A stretch of 64,000 bases of DNA. Source: Desulfobacteraceae bacterium (GTDB lineage Bacteria; Desulfobacterota; Desulfobacteria; Desulfobacterales; Desulfosalsimonadaceae). A model generated the notes under the pieces. That model saw nothing but the letters and a program-made list of their open reading frames with translations, searched no databases and was not told the DNA's origin. The position numbers and the translations under genes were made by a program. The stretch lies in the NCBI GenBank assembly GCA_003599885.1, contig QZKW01000088.1, positions 124,001-188,000 on the forward strand, in the 5' to 3' direction. The stretch's first letter is position 1. Each line of letters opens with the position of its first letter. Of the stretch, positions 1-7,296 are shown in pieces.

Positions 1-1
1 A

Positions 2-34
2 ATAGGCACTTATTACTTCAGGAAAACCAAATGA
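2..34 (+). CDS. Possible 3' end of upstream gene (partial)
   Basis: Frame 2 is open from the window edge and ends in a TGA that overlaps the ATG of the next gene (ATGA at 31-34). That overlap is typical of translationally coupled operon genes. The expected neighbour would be a 2-oxoacid:ferredoxin oxidoreductase beta subunit. Only ten codons are visible, so this is inferred from position and not from sequence similarity. Frame 1 is also open here, so the overlap could be chance. Confidence 0.3.
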   Translation: MGTYYFRKTK

Positions 35-657
35 CACAAACCAAGAAAATCATGCGCCGGGAAATCATTGTCACGGGATTCGGGGGCCAGGGCATTATTC
101 TGGCCGGGCGGATCCTGGGCCAGGCCGCAGCTTTGGGAGACAAGAAGGAAAGCACCCTGGTTCAGTCCTACGGCCCGGAATCCAGGGGCGGGGCGTGCGC
201 GGCCCAGGTGATTGTTTCAGACATCACGATCCAGTATCCCTATATCAAGAATCCGGACATCCTGGTGTGCATGTCCCAGTCGGCGTATGAGAAATATATC
301 AATGACCTGAAACCCGGCGGCCTGCTGCTGACGGACAAGGACCTGGTGAATCCGGAAGGAAACCGGGATTATTTTGATATCCCCGCCACCCGCATGGCCG
401 AAGAACTGGGCCGGAAAATGATGGCCAATATCATCATGGTTGGTTTTGTCACGGCGGTTTCCGGGGCCATTTCCCTGGATGCGGCCCGGGAAGCGGTGAT
501 GGATTCGGTTCCCAAAGGCACGGAAAAAATGAACATTGCCGCCTTCACCAAAGGATATGAATACGGCCTGTCCAAGCTGAAGGGCCGGGCCCATAAAGCA
601 TCGGAGACATCGTCACATGATCAGGCGGGGCCGGACCGGTCAGGAGCCACTCCATGA
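31..657 (+). CDS. korC: 2-oxoacid:ferredoxin oxidoreductase, gamma subunit
   Basis: Gamma (pyruvate/ketoisovalerate oxidoreductase catalytic-domain) subunit of a CoA-dependent 2-oxoacid:ferredoxin oxidoreductase, which oxidises 2-oxoglutarate or a related 2-oxoacid to acyl-CoA and reduces ferredoxin in the cytoplasm. The N-terminus carries the family glycine motif TGFGGQGIILAG (about residues 16-27), followed by the conserved SYGPESRGG stretch near residue 46. At 208 residues it has the usual length plus a short tail. The ATG at 31 has an AGGAAAA Shine-Dalgarno; an ATG at 52 (MRREIIVTGF) is an alternative that matches the usual KorC start. The alpha and beta subunits would lie upstream, outside the window. 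The stop overlaps the next start by four bases, so the subunit is coupled to the Hdr-like genes that follow. 2-Oxoglutarate rather than pyruvate or a branched-chain substrate is a guess. Confidence 0.85.
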   Translation: MTQTKKIMRREIIVTGFGGQGIILAGRILGQAAALGDKKESTLVQSYGPESRGGACAAQVIVSDITIQYPYIKNPDILVCMSQSAYEKYINDLKPGGLLLTDKDLVNPEGNRDYFDIPATRMAEELGRKMMANIIMVGFVTAVSGAISLDAAREAVMDSVPKGTEKMNIAAFTKGYEYGLSKLKGRAHKASETSSHDQAGPDRSGATP

Positions 658-3600
658 AGCAACCAAAAGAAAGACTGCATCGGGTGGTGGTGGTCGGCGC
701 AACACCCTCAGGCATTGCAGCCGCCAACAAACTGGGGGAACTGGGCATCCCGGTCACCTTGATTGACGGCAGCGCCGATCTGGACCGTAAATTGTCGGAC
801 GACAGCCTGCGCCTGAAATCCGGGGTGGGGTTTCAGCATGCCCACCGGCCCGGACTGATCCGGATTTTGAGAAACCCCGGCATTAAATGTATTCTCCCGG
901 CCCGGGTCACTTCCGTCAAACACAGCCATCAGGGGTTCCGGGTCGGCGTTAAACAAATGCAGACATTTGTGGACCCGGACCAGTGCATTCTGTGCGGACG
1001 CTGCGTAACAATATGTCCGGTTCAGGATTGCGGGGCTGAAAACGCGGTCCGGATCAACAGCCGGCAGAGCCTGCCGGGCCGGGCCGTGATTGACAAGCGG
1101 CGGCTGCCCCTGTGCCGGGAAAGCTGCCCTCTGGGGGTCAATGTCCAGGGCTATATGGCGCTGGTCAGGGAACGGAAATTCGAACAGGCCCTTGATCTGA
1201 TCCGGGAGCGGAATGTCTTGCCCGGTATCTGCGGCCGTATCTGCACCCACCCCTGCGAGGCGGTCTGCCGCAGGGGCGAGAAGGACGGCGCGGTGGCCAT
1301 CCGCGACATCAAACGGTTTCTGGCGGATGCAGCATCAGAGGGTAAAACCCTACATCCCCCCGCACCCAAACGGCCTGAAAAAATCGCGGTGATCGGTTCC
1401 GGTCCGGCAGGGCTTGCGGCAGCCGCGGAACTGGCGCGCCAGGGCTGCGGCGTCACGGTTTTTGAGAAAGAAAAAGAAGCCGGCGGTCTCCTGCGCTACG
1501 GCATCGGGCCCCACCGCCTGCCCCGGAACATCCTGGACCGGGAGCTGAATTATATTCGGGCGTTGGGCGTGGAAACCGTCACCAGCCATCCTGTTCAGCT
1601 GAAAGATCTTGCGGATTTGTCCCGGAAATTTGACGGGGTGATTCTGGCGGCCGGTTCGTGGGCCGACCGGCGGCTGGGAATGCCGGGGGAGGATCTGGAC
1701 GGGGTTTTTGGGTGCATTGACTTTCTCTCCCGGTTTTACCGCGGAGAAACAACGGCCTTAAAAGACCGGGTGGCCGTGATCGGCGACGGCAACGCCGCCT
1801 ATGATCTGGCCCGGGTGCTTCGGCGGACCGGCGCGGACGTGACCATCGTGTCCTGGTTTGCGAAAGACCAAATTCCCGCGGACCCGGAGGAAATATCAGG
1901 CGCTGCTGATGAAGGCATCCGCCTCATGGATCAGACCCGGGTGGTGGCCTTTGAAGGGGAAAAAGGCCGGTTCCGGCGCCTCGTGTGCCGGCCCACCCAG
2001 CCGGGGCCCCCGGATGCATCCGGCATTTGCTGGCCGGTGAGCGTTCCGGGAAGCGACTCGTTTCCCCTGGACTTTGACCGGGCGTTTGTGGCCATCGGAC
2101 AGGCCGGGGCCTACGGGCCGGAGCAGGGATCAGATCATCAGGTGGAAACATCCGAGCGCGGCCTGATCCGGGTCAACGATTTCTTTCAGACCAGCATTCC
2201 CAACGTGTATGCCTGCGGGGACGCGGTTTCCGGTGCGTCCACCGTGGTGCATGCCATGGCCCAGGGCCGGGCGGCCGCAGTTCGGGTGCTGGAAGACGTT
2301 TGCAATCTCCAGGCGCTCGAACCTGCCACCGTGCGGTCGATTGACCGGGATTTTGCGCCACTGCCCCAGGATCTGCCGTTTATGGCCCGGGTCCATATGG
2401 CGGAACGGGAAGCATCCGCCCGCAACTGCAATTTTGATGAAGTGGCCTTAGGGCTCACCGAAGCCCAGACCGTGATGGAAGCTGGCCGGTGCCTTCAGTG
2501 CGGGGTGTGCTCCGAATGCCTGGAATGCGTGGCCGTGTGCGCGGCCATCGGCGCGATTCACCATGACGAGCCGGAGGTTGAGTTTCTGGAACAGGCCGGG
2601 GTGATCATCATCGCAGACCCGGATCTCGCGCCATTGGTGCGGGGGGATGACATCATCCGGGCATACGGGCCTGCCGCCTCCCGCCCGGATGTGGATGCCA
2701 TGATGACCCGGGGATTTGCCGCCGCCGCCAAAGCCATGGTGTTGCTCTCTGGGACGTCCCAGGGCCAGCGGGGCCGGGGCCTGTCCTTTTCACCGCCGGA
2801 GCCGGAACTGGTCCGCGATATCCGCATCGGCGTGTTCGCCTGCCGCTGCAATGACGCATTGGGCTGGCAGCCGGAAATGAGCCGGTTTGTTGAAAATCTG
2901 ACCGAAGACCCTGCGATTGTGCATTCGGAGGCAGTTGTTTCCGCGTGTGTGCCCGAGGGCATTGCGGCGATTCTCAAGACAGTGCGCGAAAAGGGCATTA
3001 CCCGCATCGTTCTGGCGTCCTGTGTCTGCTGTCCGCTGAATTTCGTGTGCAGCGCATGCACGGACCAGCGGAGCCGGTTAAAAAACGCCTTATTCCACGC
3101 CACGGGCATCAGCCGGTCAATGGTGATGACCTGCAATATCCGGGGGGAGGCCCTGTCCGGTCTGGCGGTTAATCCCATTCAGGCAATGGACCGGTTTTAC
3201 GGCATGATCCGCCGCTCCATCAGACGCGTTCGAAAACTGAAAGCCTTTACCGTGCCGGTCCGCAATTACAATTTTACCATCGCCGTGATCGGGGACACGG
3301 AATCCGGACTGGAAAGCGCGCTGGCCCTGGCGGATGCGGGCCGTGACGTGTTTTTGTTCGGTTCAAGAGACAAACCCCTGGAAACACCCCTCACGCATCC
3401 GAATGTCTTATGTTTCATGGGATCGCGGGTCCGGAACATCACCGGCAGCAGCGGGGCGTTTCAGATCACCATCGATAATCACAATGATGACAATGCCGAT
3501 GGGATACAGCAAATCCCGGTGGGCGCGGTGATTCTGGGAGAAAAAATCCGTGGCGTCATTGACTGCCTGCAACCCGAAGGCGGGGTGGGCCGGGAGATCA

Positions 3601-4019
3601 CCGCCGCCCTGCAAACCTCAGGGGTCACGGGCATTCCTTTTTACTATCCGGGAATGACCTCCGTCAGCGGCCTGTTCCTGGCGAACCCGCCGGGCATTCA
3701 GGTGTCGGACCGCAAAAAAGGACTCGCCGCCGCTGCCTTGGCCGCCGCCATTATGCCCCGTGGGCCGCGCCAGAACAAAGGCTATACCGTGACGGTGAAT
3801 GACAGCCGGTGCCGGGGATGCGGACGGTGTGTGGCAAGGTGTCCGTACCGCGCCATCACCATGTGGCCCAATGCGATCGGCGGCTGGTATGCGCTGGTGG
3901 ACGAGGCCCTGTGCAAAGGCTGCGGCAATTGCGTTTCCGCATGCCCGACCAACGCGGCGGACAGCCCGTTCCGCAGCCGGATGTTTCTGGAAAGGACACT
4001 GGAGGAGATTTTGGCTTGA
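654..4019 (+). CDS. GltD-like / HdrA-like flavin iron-sulfur fusion oxidoreductase
   Basis: A 1121-residue multidomain electron-transfer protein, predicted cytosolic. Domains in order: an N-terminal Rossmann-like start with a modified dinucleotide motif (VVGATPSG, residues 13-20); a ferredoxin-type cluster (C111, C114, C117, C121); a GltD/NfnL-type cysteine region (C154, C158, C193, C197, C201, C205); an FAD motif (GSGPAGLAA, from 248); an NAD(P)H site (VAVIGDGNAAYD, about 375); a further Cys-rich stretch (CLQCGVCSECLECVAVC); an HdrA N-terminal-like domain (GVFACRCND, then VLASC); a degenerate second Rossmann unit; and two C-terminal 4Fe-4S motifs (CRGCGRCVARCP and CKGCGNCVSACP). GltD-like proteins oxidise or reduce NAD(P)H, and HdrA is the flavin-bifurcating subunit of heterodisulfide reductase. 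A fusion of both next to korC suggests electron bifurcation or confurcation between NAD(P)H, ferredoxin and an Hdr-type acceptor. The physiological partners are inferred. Confidence 0.8.
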   Translation: MKQPKERLHRVVVVGATPSGIAAANKLGELGIPVTLIDGSADLDRKLSDDSLRLKSGVGFQHAHRPGLIRILRNPGIKCILPARVTSVKHSHQGFRVGVKQMQTFVDPDQCILCGRCVTICPVQDCGAENAVRINSRQSLPGRAVIDKRRLPLCRESCPLGVNVQGYMALVRERKFEQALDLIRERNVLPGICGRICTHPCEAVCRRGEKDGAVAIRDIKRFLADAASEGKTLHPPAPKRPEKIAVIGSGPAGLAAAAELARQGCGVTVFEKEKEAGGLLRYGIGPHRLPRNILDRELNYIRALGVETVTSHPVQLKDLADLSRKFDGVILAAGSWADRRLGMPGEDLDGVFGCIDFLSRFYRGETTALKDRVAVIGDGNAAYDLARVLRRTGADVTIVSWFAKDQIPADPEEISGAADEGIRLMDQTRVVAFEGEKGRFRRLVCRPTQPGPPDASGICWPVSVPGSDSFPLDFDRAFVAIGQAGAYGPEQGSDHQVETSERGLIRVNDFFQTSIPNVYACGDAVSGASTVVHAMAQGRAAAVRVLEDVCNLQALEPATVRSIDRDFAPLPQDLPFMARVHMAEREASARNCNFDEVALGLTEAQTVMEAGRCLQCGVCSECLECVAVCAAIGAIHHDEPEVEFLEQAGVIIIADPDLAPLVRGDDIIRAYGPAASRPDVDAMMTRGFAAAAKAMVLLSGTSQGQRGRGLSFSPPEPELVRDIRIGVFACRCNDALGWQPEMSRFVENLTEDPAIVHSEAVVSACVPEGIAAILKTVREKGITRIVLASCVCCPLNFVCSACTDQRSRLKNALFHATGISRSMVMTCNIRGEALSGLAVNPIQAMDRFYGMIRRSIRRVRKLKAFTVPVRNYNFTIAVIGDTESGLESALALADAGRDVFLFGSRDKPLETPLTHPNVLCFMGSRVRNITGSSGAFQITIDNHNDDNADGIQQIPVGAVILGEKIRGVIDCLQPEGGVGREITAALQTSGVTGIPFYYPGMTSVSGLFLANPPGIQVSDRKKGLAAAALAAAIMPRGPRQNKGYTVTVNDSRCRGCGRCVARCPYRAITMWPNAIGGWYALVDEALCKGCGNCVSACPTNAADSPFRSRMFLERTLEEILA

Positions 4020-4035
4020 AGACGAGAAAGGATCC

Positions 4036-5637
4036 ATGAAAGACTATAAAATAATACTGTTTTTATGCAACTGGGGAGCCCATGCGGCGTATCAGACCCT
4101 TTTGGATCAGGGCTGGCCCGCGCCGGCGGAAATCAACATGATCCGGATCCCCTGCACCGGAAGAATTTCCAGGGCGCTGCTGTTCAAAGCCTTTGAAATG
4201 GGAGCGGACGGAGTGGCCCTGGTGGGGTGCAAGCCCGGTTCCTGCCGCTATGGCCTGGGGACCGAAAACGCAAACACCAACACCCATGACACACGGGATA
4301 TTCTGGCGCTTCTGGGGGTAGGCCGCGAGCGGTTGCGGCTTGCAACTTTTCTGCCCGATGAAGCGGACGGCCTGCGCGATTTTATCGAAACCTTTTGCGG
4401 GACGATCAAGACCATCGGCAAGACCCCGGTGGTGACCGCCCGCCAGCAGGCCGACAAAGCAGGCATCCCCGCCGGACCGGACTCCGGTTTGATATCCGGC
4501 GTTCTCTCGGCCCATAACGCCTATGGGTGCCAGGATTGCGGAAAATGCACGTCCACCTGCCCCCTGGCCCTGACCGGCAAACAGTTTTCTCCGAGGGCCA
4601 TGGCCGGGGCAGTGATTGCCGGAGATCTGAACACAAAGGAACTTACCGAAGACATCTGGTCCTGCCTGACCTGCGGCATCTGCTATGAGCGGTGTCCGTC
4701 CGGGGTGAATTTCCCGGATTTTATCTGTGATATCCGGTCGATTGTGAAGAACCGGGAGGATGGGGACAGGCATCTGGCCCATGGCGGTTTTTTTCAGTCC
4801 CTGATGCGGGCCATGACATCCCCGGCCCTTTCCACTAAACGGTGGCAGGATCTTCCGGACGGCATCCGGGTGGATGCCGGGAGTAAGGTTTTGTTTTTCG
4901 GAGGATGTGCGCCGTATTTCGATACGTTTTTCCGGGCCCATTTAGGGGTAAAAACGTCTGAAATCCTGACCGACAGCCTGCGTTTGCTCAATTTTTTTGA
5001 TGTGGTGCCGGCCCTGCTCGAAAATGAGCGCTGCTGCGGCCATGATCTGCTCTGGTCCGGGGACCGTGAAAATTTTCTGCGCCTGGCCCGGCTCAATGTG
5101 GCCATGATTGAGGAACGGGGCATTGAAGAGGTCGTCACCGCCTGTCCGGAGTGTTATCGCACCCTGGCGGAGGATTACGCCCGGTTCGGTATTGCCGGGA
5201 ATTTCAAGGTGACCCATTTTTACGAATTTCTGGAACGGGAAATCGACAAATCAGCGGTCACATTCGCACCGCTTGAGAACGCCATCACGTTTCAGGATTC
5301 CTGCCGTATGAACGGCGTGGCGCATCTGCGCGACCTGCCCCGAAAGCTGATCCAGCGGCTTGTGCCGGATCAGTTTGCGGAAATGAAGGACCGGCAGGCG
5401 GTTTCCATGTGTTGCGGCAGCAGCGCCTGGACCGGCTGCGACGCTTACAGCAAAGCCATGCAGGTCAAACGGCTGCGTCAGGCCCACGACACCGGAAGCA
5501 ACCTGCTGGTGACCGCCTGCCCGAAATGCCAGATTCACCTGCAATGCGCCATGGAAGATCCCATCCATGGAGATTCGCTCAAAATGGAAATGGCGGATTT
5601 GACCAGCATTATCCGGCAGACGATCCGATGGGAATAA
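4036..5637 (+). CDS. FlpD/MvhD-HdrC-HdrB fusion protein
   Basis: A 533-residue soluble iron-sulfur protein. Residues 1-130 form a FlpD/MvhD [2Fe-2S] domain with its four cysteines at C11, C40, C65 and C70. An HdrC-like pair of 4Fe-4S motifs follows (C165/168/171/175 and C210/213/216/220). The C-terminal half has two HdrB/HdrD-type CCG domains, the first built from GGC, RCCGHD and CPEC and the second from DSC, MCCGSS and CPKC. CCG domains of HdrB hold the unusual noncubane clusters that cleave disulfides. The ATG at 4036 was chosen over upstream starts that would overlap the previous gene, because the FlpD fold begins there, 16 bases after the previous stop. FlpD normally links HdrA to a hydrogenase or formate dehydrogenase; here that link is fused directly to the catalytic HdrBC part. 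The substrate is unknown. Confidence 0.85.
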   Translation: MKDYKIILFLCNWGAHAAYQTLLDQGWPAPAEINMIRIPCTGRISRALLFKAFEMGADGVALVGCKPGSCRYGLGTENANTNTHDTRDILALLGVGRERLRLATFLPDEADGLRDFIETFCGTIKTIGKTPVVTARQQADKAGIPAGPDSGLISGVLSAHNAYGCQDCGKCTSTCPLALTGKQFSPRAMAGAVIAGDLNTKELTEDIWSCLTCGICYERCPSGVNFPDFICDIRSIVKNREDGDRHLAHGGFFQSLMRAMTSPALSTKRWQDLPDGIRVDAGSKVLFFGGCAPYFDTFFRAHLGVKTSEILTDSLRLLNFFDVVPALLENERCCGHDLLWSGDRENFLRLARLNVAMIEERGIEEVVTACPECYRTLAEDYARFGIAGNFKVTHFYEFLEREIDKSAVTFAPLENAITFQDSCRMNGVAHLRDLPRKLIQRLVPDQFAEMKDRQAVSMCCGSSAWTGCDAYSKAMQVKRLRQAHDTGSNLLVTACPKCQIHLQCAMEDPIHGDSLKMEMADLTSIIRQTIRWE

Positions 5638-5666
5638 AAAAGGCTGAAGAAAAGAAGGGTCTTGGA

Positions 5667-7154
5667 ATGAAAATAATCAGTCTTTTATGGCTGCTGGTTG
5701 CGGTTCTGGTGGTAAATTGCTTTGGGGCGGTGAATGTCCTTGCCTGGCCGGTGCCGGATACCGGACAAACAAAATGTTATAATAACACGGAGGAAATTCC
5801 CTGCCCTGCTCCGGGGGAGGCTTTTTACGGTCAGGACGGCAGTTACACCATCAACCCCATGTCCTATACAAAACTGGATGCGGCCGGGAACAAGCTGCCG
5901 GATGACGCCGCGTCCTGGATGATGGTGCGGGACAATGTCACCGGCCTGATATGGGAGAACAAACAGAACAGGGATGATGTGCAGGATTACAGCAATCCCC
6001 ATGACGCAGACAACACCTATTACTGGTATGATTCCAATCCGGCAACCAATGGCGGTTATCCCGGCGCACCCCGCAACGGCACGGATACCGAGGATTTTAT
6101 CAATGCCTTGAATGCGGCCAATTACGGTGGGCACAATGACTGGCGGCTGCCGACCTTCAAGGAACTGGACTCCATTGTCAATTATGGCAAGATATATCCG
6201 GAGGTTTCCATTAATGAGATATTTTTTTCAAATACGGCCAGAAGTAACTACTGGTCATCCACTACCTTCGCTCACATTACCAGTTACGCATGGACCGTGG
6301 ACTTCGGCTGGAGCGGCGGCGGCGACGATCCTTGGCCTAAAGACGACAGCTCTTATTATCCGCTGTATGTGCGCGCGGTTCGCAGCGGACAGACTGGCTC
6401 ATTGGATCATTTGGTTAATAACGGCGATGGAACCGTTACTGATACGGAAACCGGCCTCATGTGGCAGCAGAGCGTAGTGGAAACGAAAATGACATGGGAG
6501 CAAGCCTTGTCATACTTCGAAAATCTGAACCTGGCAGGCCATGAAGACTGGCGGCTGCCCACTATTAAAGAGTTGCAAAGCCTGCTGGATTACAGCCGTT
6601 TCGATCCGGCAATCAATCCCGCGTATTTTCCGGATACAGATACAAGCTGGCATTGGTACCGGTCGTCCACCAATGTTGCCGGCGACGGCGGCTACGTGTG
6701 GATTAAGAATTTTTACGATGGTAGTGACAATATTCTCGATAAGGAATACACCTACGGAATAAGATTCCGGGCCGTGCGGGGCGGACAATCCCGGCCATTG
6801 GTCTATTTGGTCATTTTGGCGCCCCAAAAAGATTCGGTATGGGATATCGGCAGTACAATGCCTATCCGTTGGGAACCCGACGGACTTGAAGCCGATATTA
6901 AAATTTCCCTGTCCCGGCAGGGCGGTATGGAGGGGTCATTTGAAACCATCATCGAAACCACCCCTAACGACGGCGAATATGACTGGACGGTCACAGGCGG
7001 TCCATCCGAGAACTGCGTGATTAAAATGGAACAGGCGGATCATGCCGCCAACCGGGCCGTCGAAGGGCCGTTTGTCATTAAAGAGACCGACAACCATGAT
7101 GACGACGGCGGAGGCTGTTTTATCCGGACGGGCAAAATGGGATGTCAATGGTGA
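5667..7154 (+). CDS. Secreted protein with two DUF1566 (Lcl C-terminal-like) domains
   Basis: About 495 residues. The ATG at 5667 follows AGAAGGG and opens with a clear signal peptide (charged MKII, hydrophobic core, ending NVLA). Two DUF1566 modules follow, each with the GLIW/GLMW opening, the DWRLPT(F/I)KEL signature, a YWSS- or YRSS-like stretch and a final RAVR. A C-terminal beta-rich region (about 380-470) resembles the Ser/Thr-rich anchored domains that often end such proteins. The last residues (GGGCFIRTGKMG) look like the CFI-type C-terminal motif of Desulfobacterota surface proteins but stop at once; see the finding on the tail. DUF1566 has no established enzymatic role. The gene separates two Hdr-type genes and is unrelated to them in function, which suggests an insertion into the operon. 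An in-frame ATG at 5628 would overlap the previous gene and gives no better signal peptide. Confidence 0.75.
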   Translation: MKIISLLWLLVAVLVVNCFGAVNVLAWPVPDTGQTKCYNNTEEIPCPAPGEAFYGQDGSYTINPMSYTKLDAAGNKLPDDAASWMMVRDNVTGLIWENKQNRDDVQDYSNPHDADNTYYWYDSNPATNGGYPGAPRNGTDTEDFINALNAANYGGHNDWRLPTFKELDSIVNYGKIYPEVSINEIFFSNTARSNYWSSTTFAHITSYAWTVDFGWSGGGDDPWPKDDSSYYPLYVRAVRSGQTGSLDHLVNNGDGTVTDTETGLMWQQSVVETKMTWEQALSYFENLNLAGHEDWRLPTIKELQSLLDYSRFDPAINPAYFPDTDTSWHWYRSSTNVAGDGGYVWIKNFYDGSDNILDKEYTYGIRFRAVRGGQSRPLVYLVILAPQKDSVWDIGSTMPIRWEPDGLEADIKISLSRQGGMEGSFETIIETTPNDGEYDWTVTGGPSENCVIKMEQADHAANRAVEGPFVIKETDNHDDDGGGCFIRTGKMGCQW

Positions 7155-7296
7155 TGAGAAATTCCGCCTGTGATTAGCAATTCATCTTCGGGAAAAACAA
7201 GAATAGCAGGCCGAAAATTTGGTAAACGGTAAATTAAAATAGGGCAATTGCCGGGAAATGTTCCCGGCATGTCTTATGACAAAGAGGAAAAAGGTA

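Noticed and set aside
4063-4941. 292-codon open frame on the - strand
   Set aside because: Lies antisense to the FlpD-HdrCB gene and has low-complexity Gly/Pro/Arg composition without motifs.
5628-5667. Earlier ATG (5628) for the DUF1566 gene
   Set aside because: It overlaps the previous gene and would put 13 charged residues before the signal peptide; the ATG at 5667 has its own Shine-Dalgarno.
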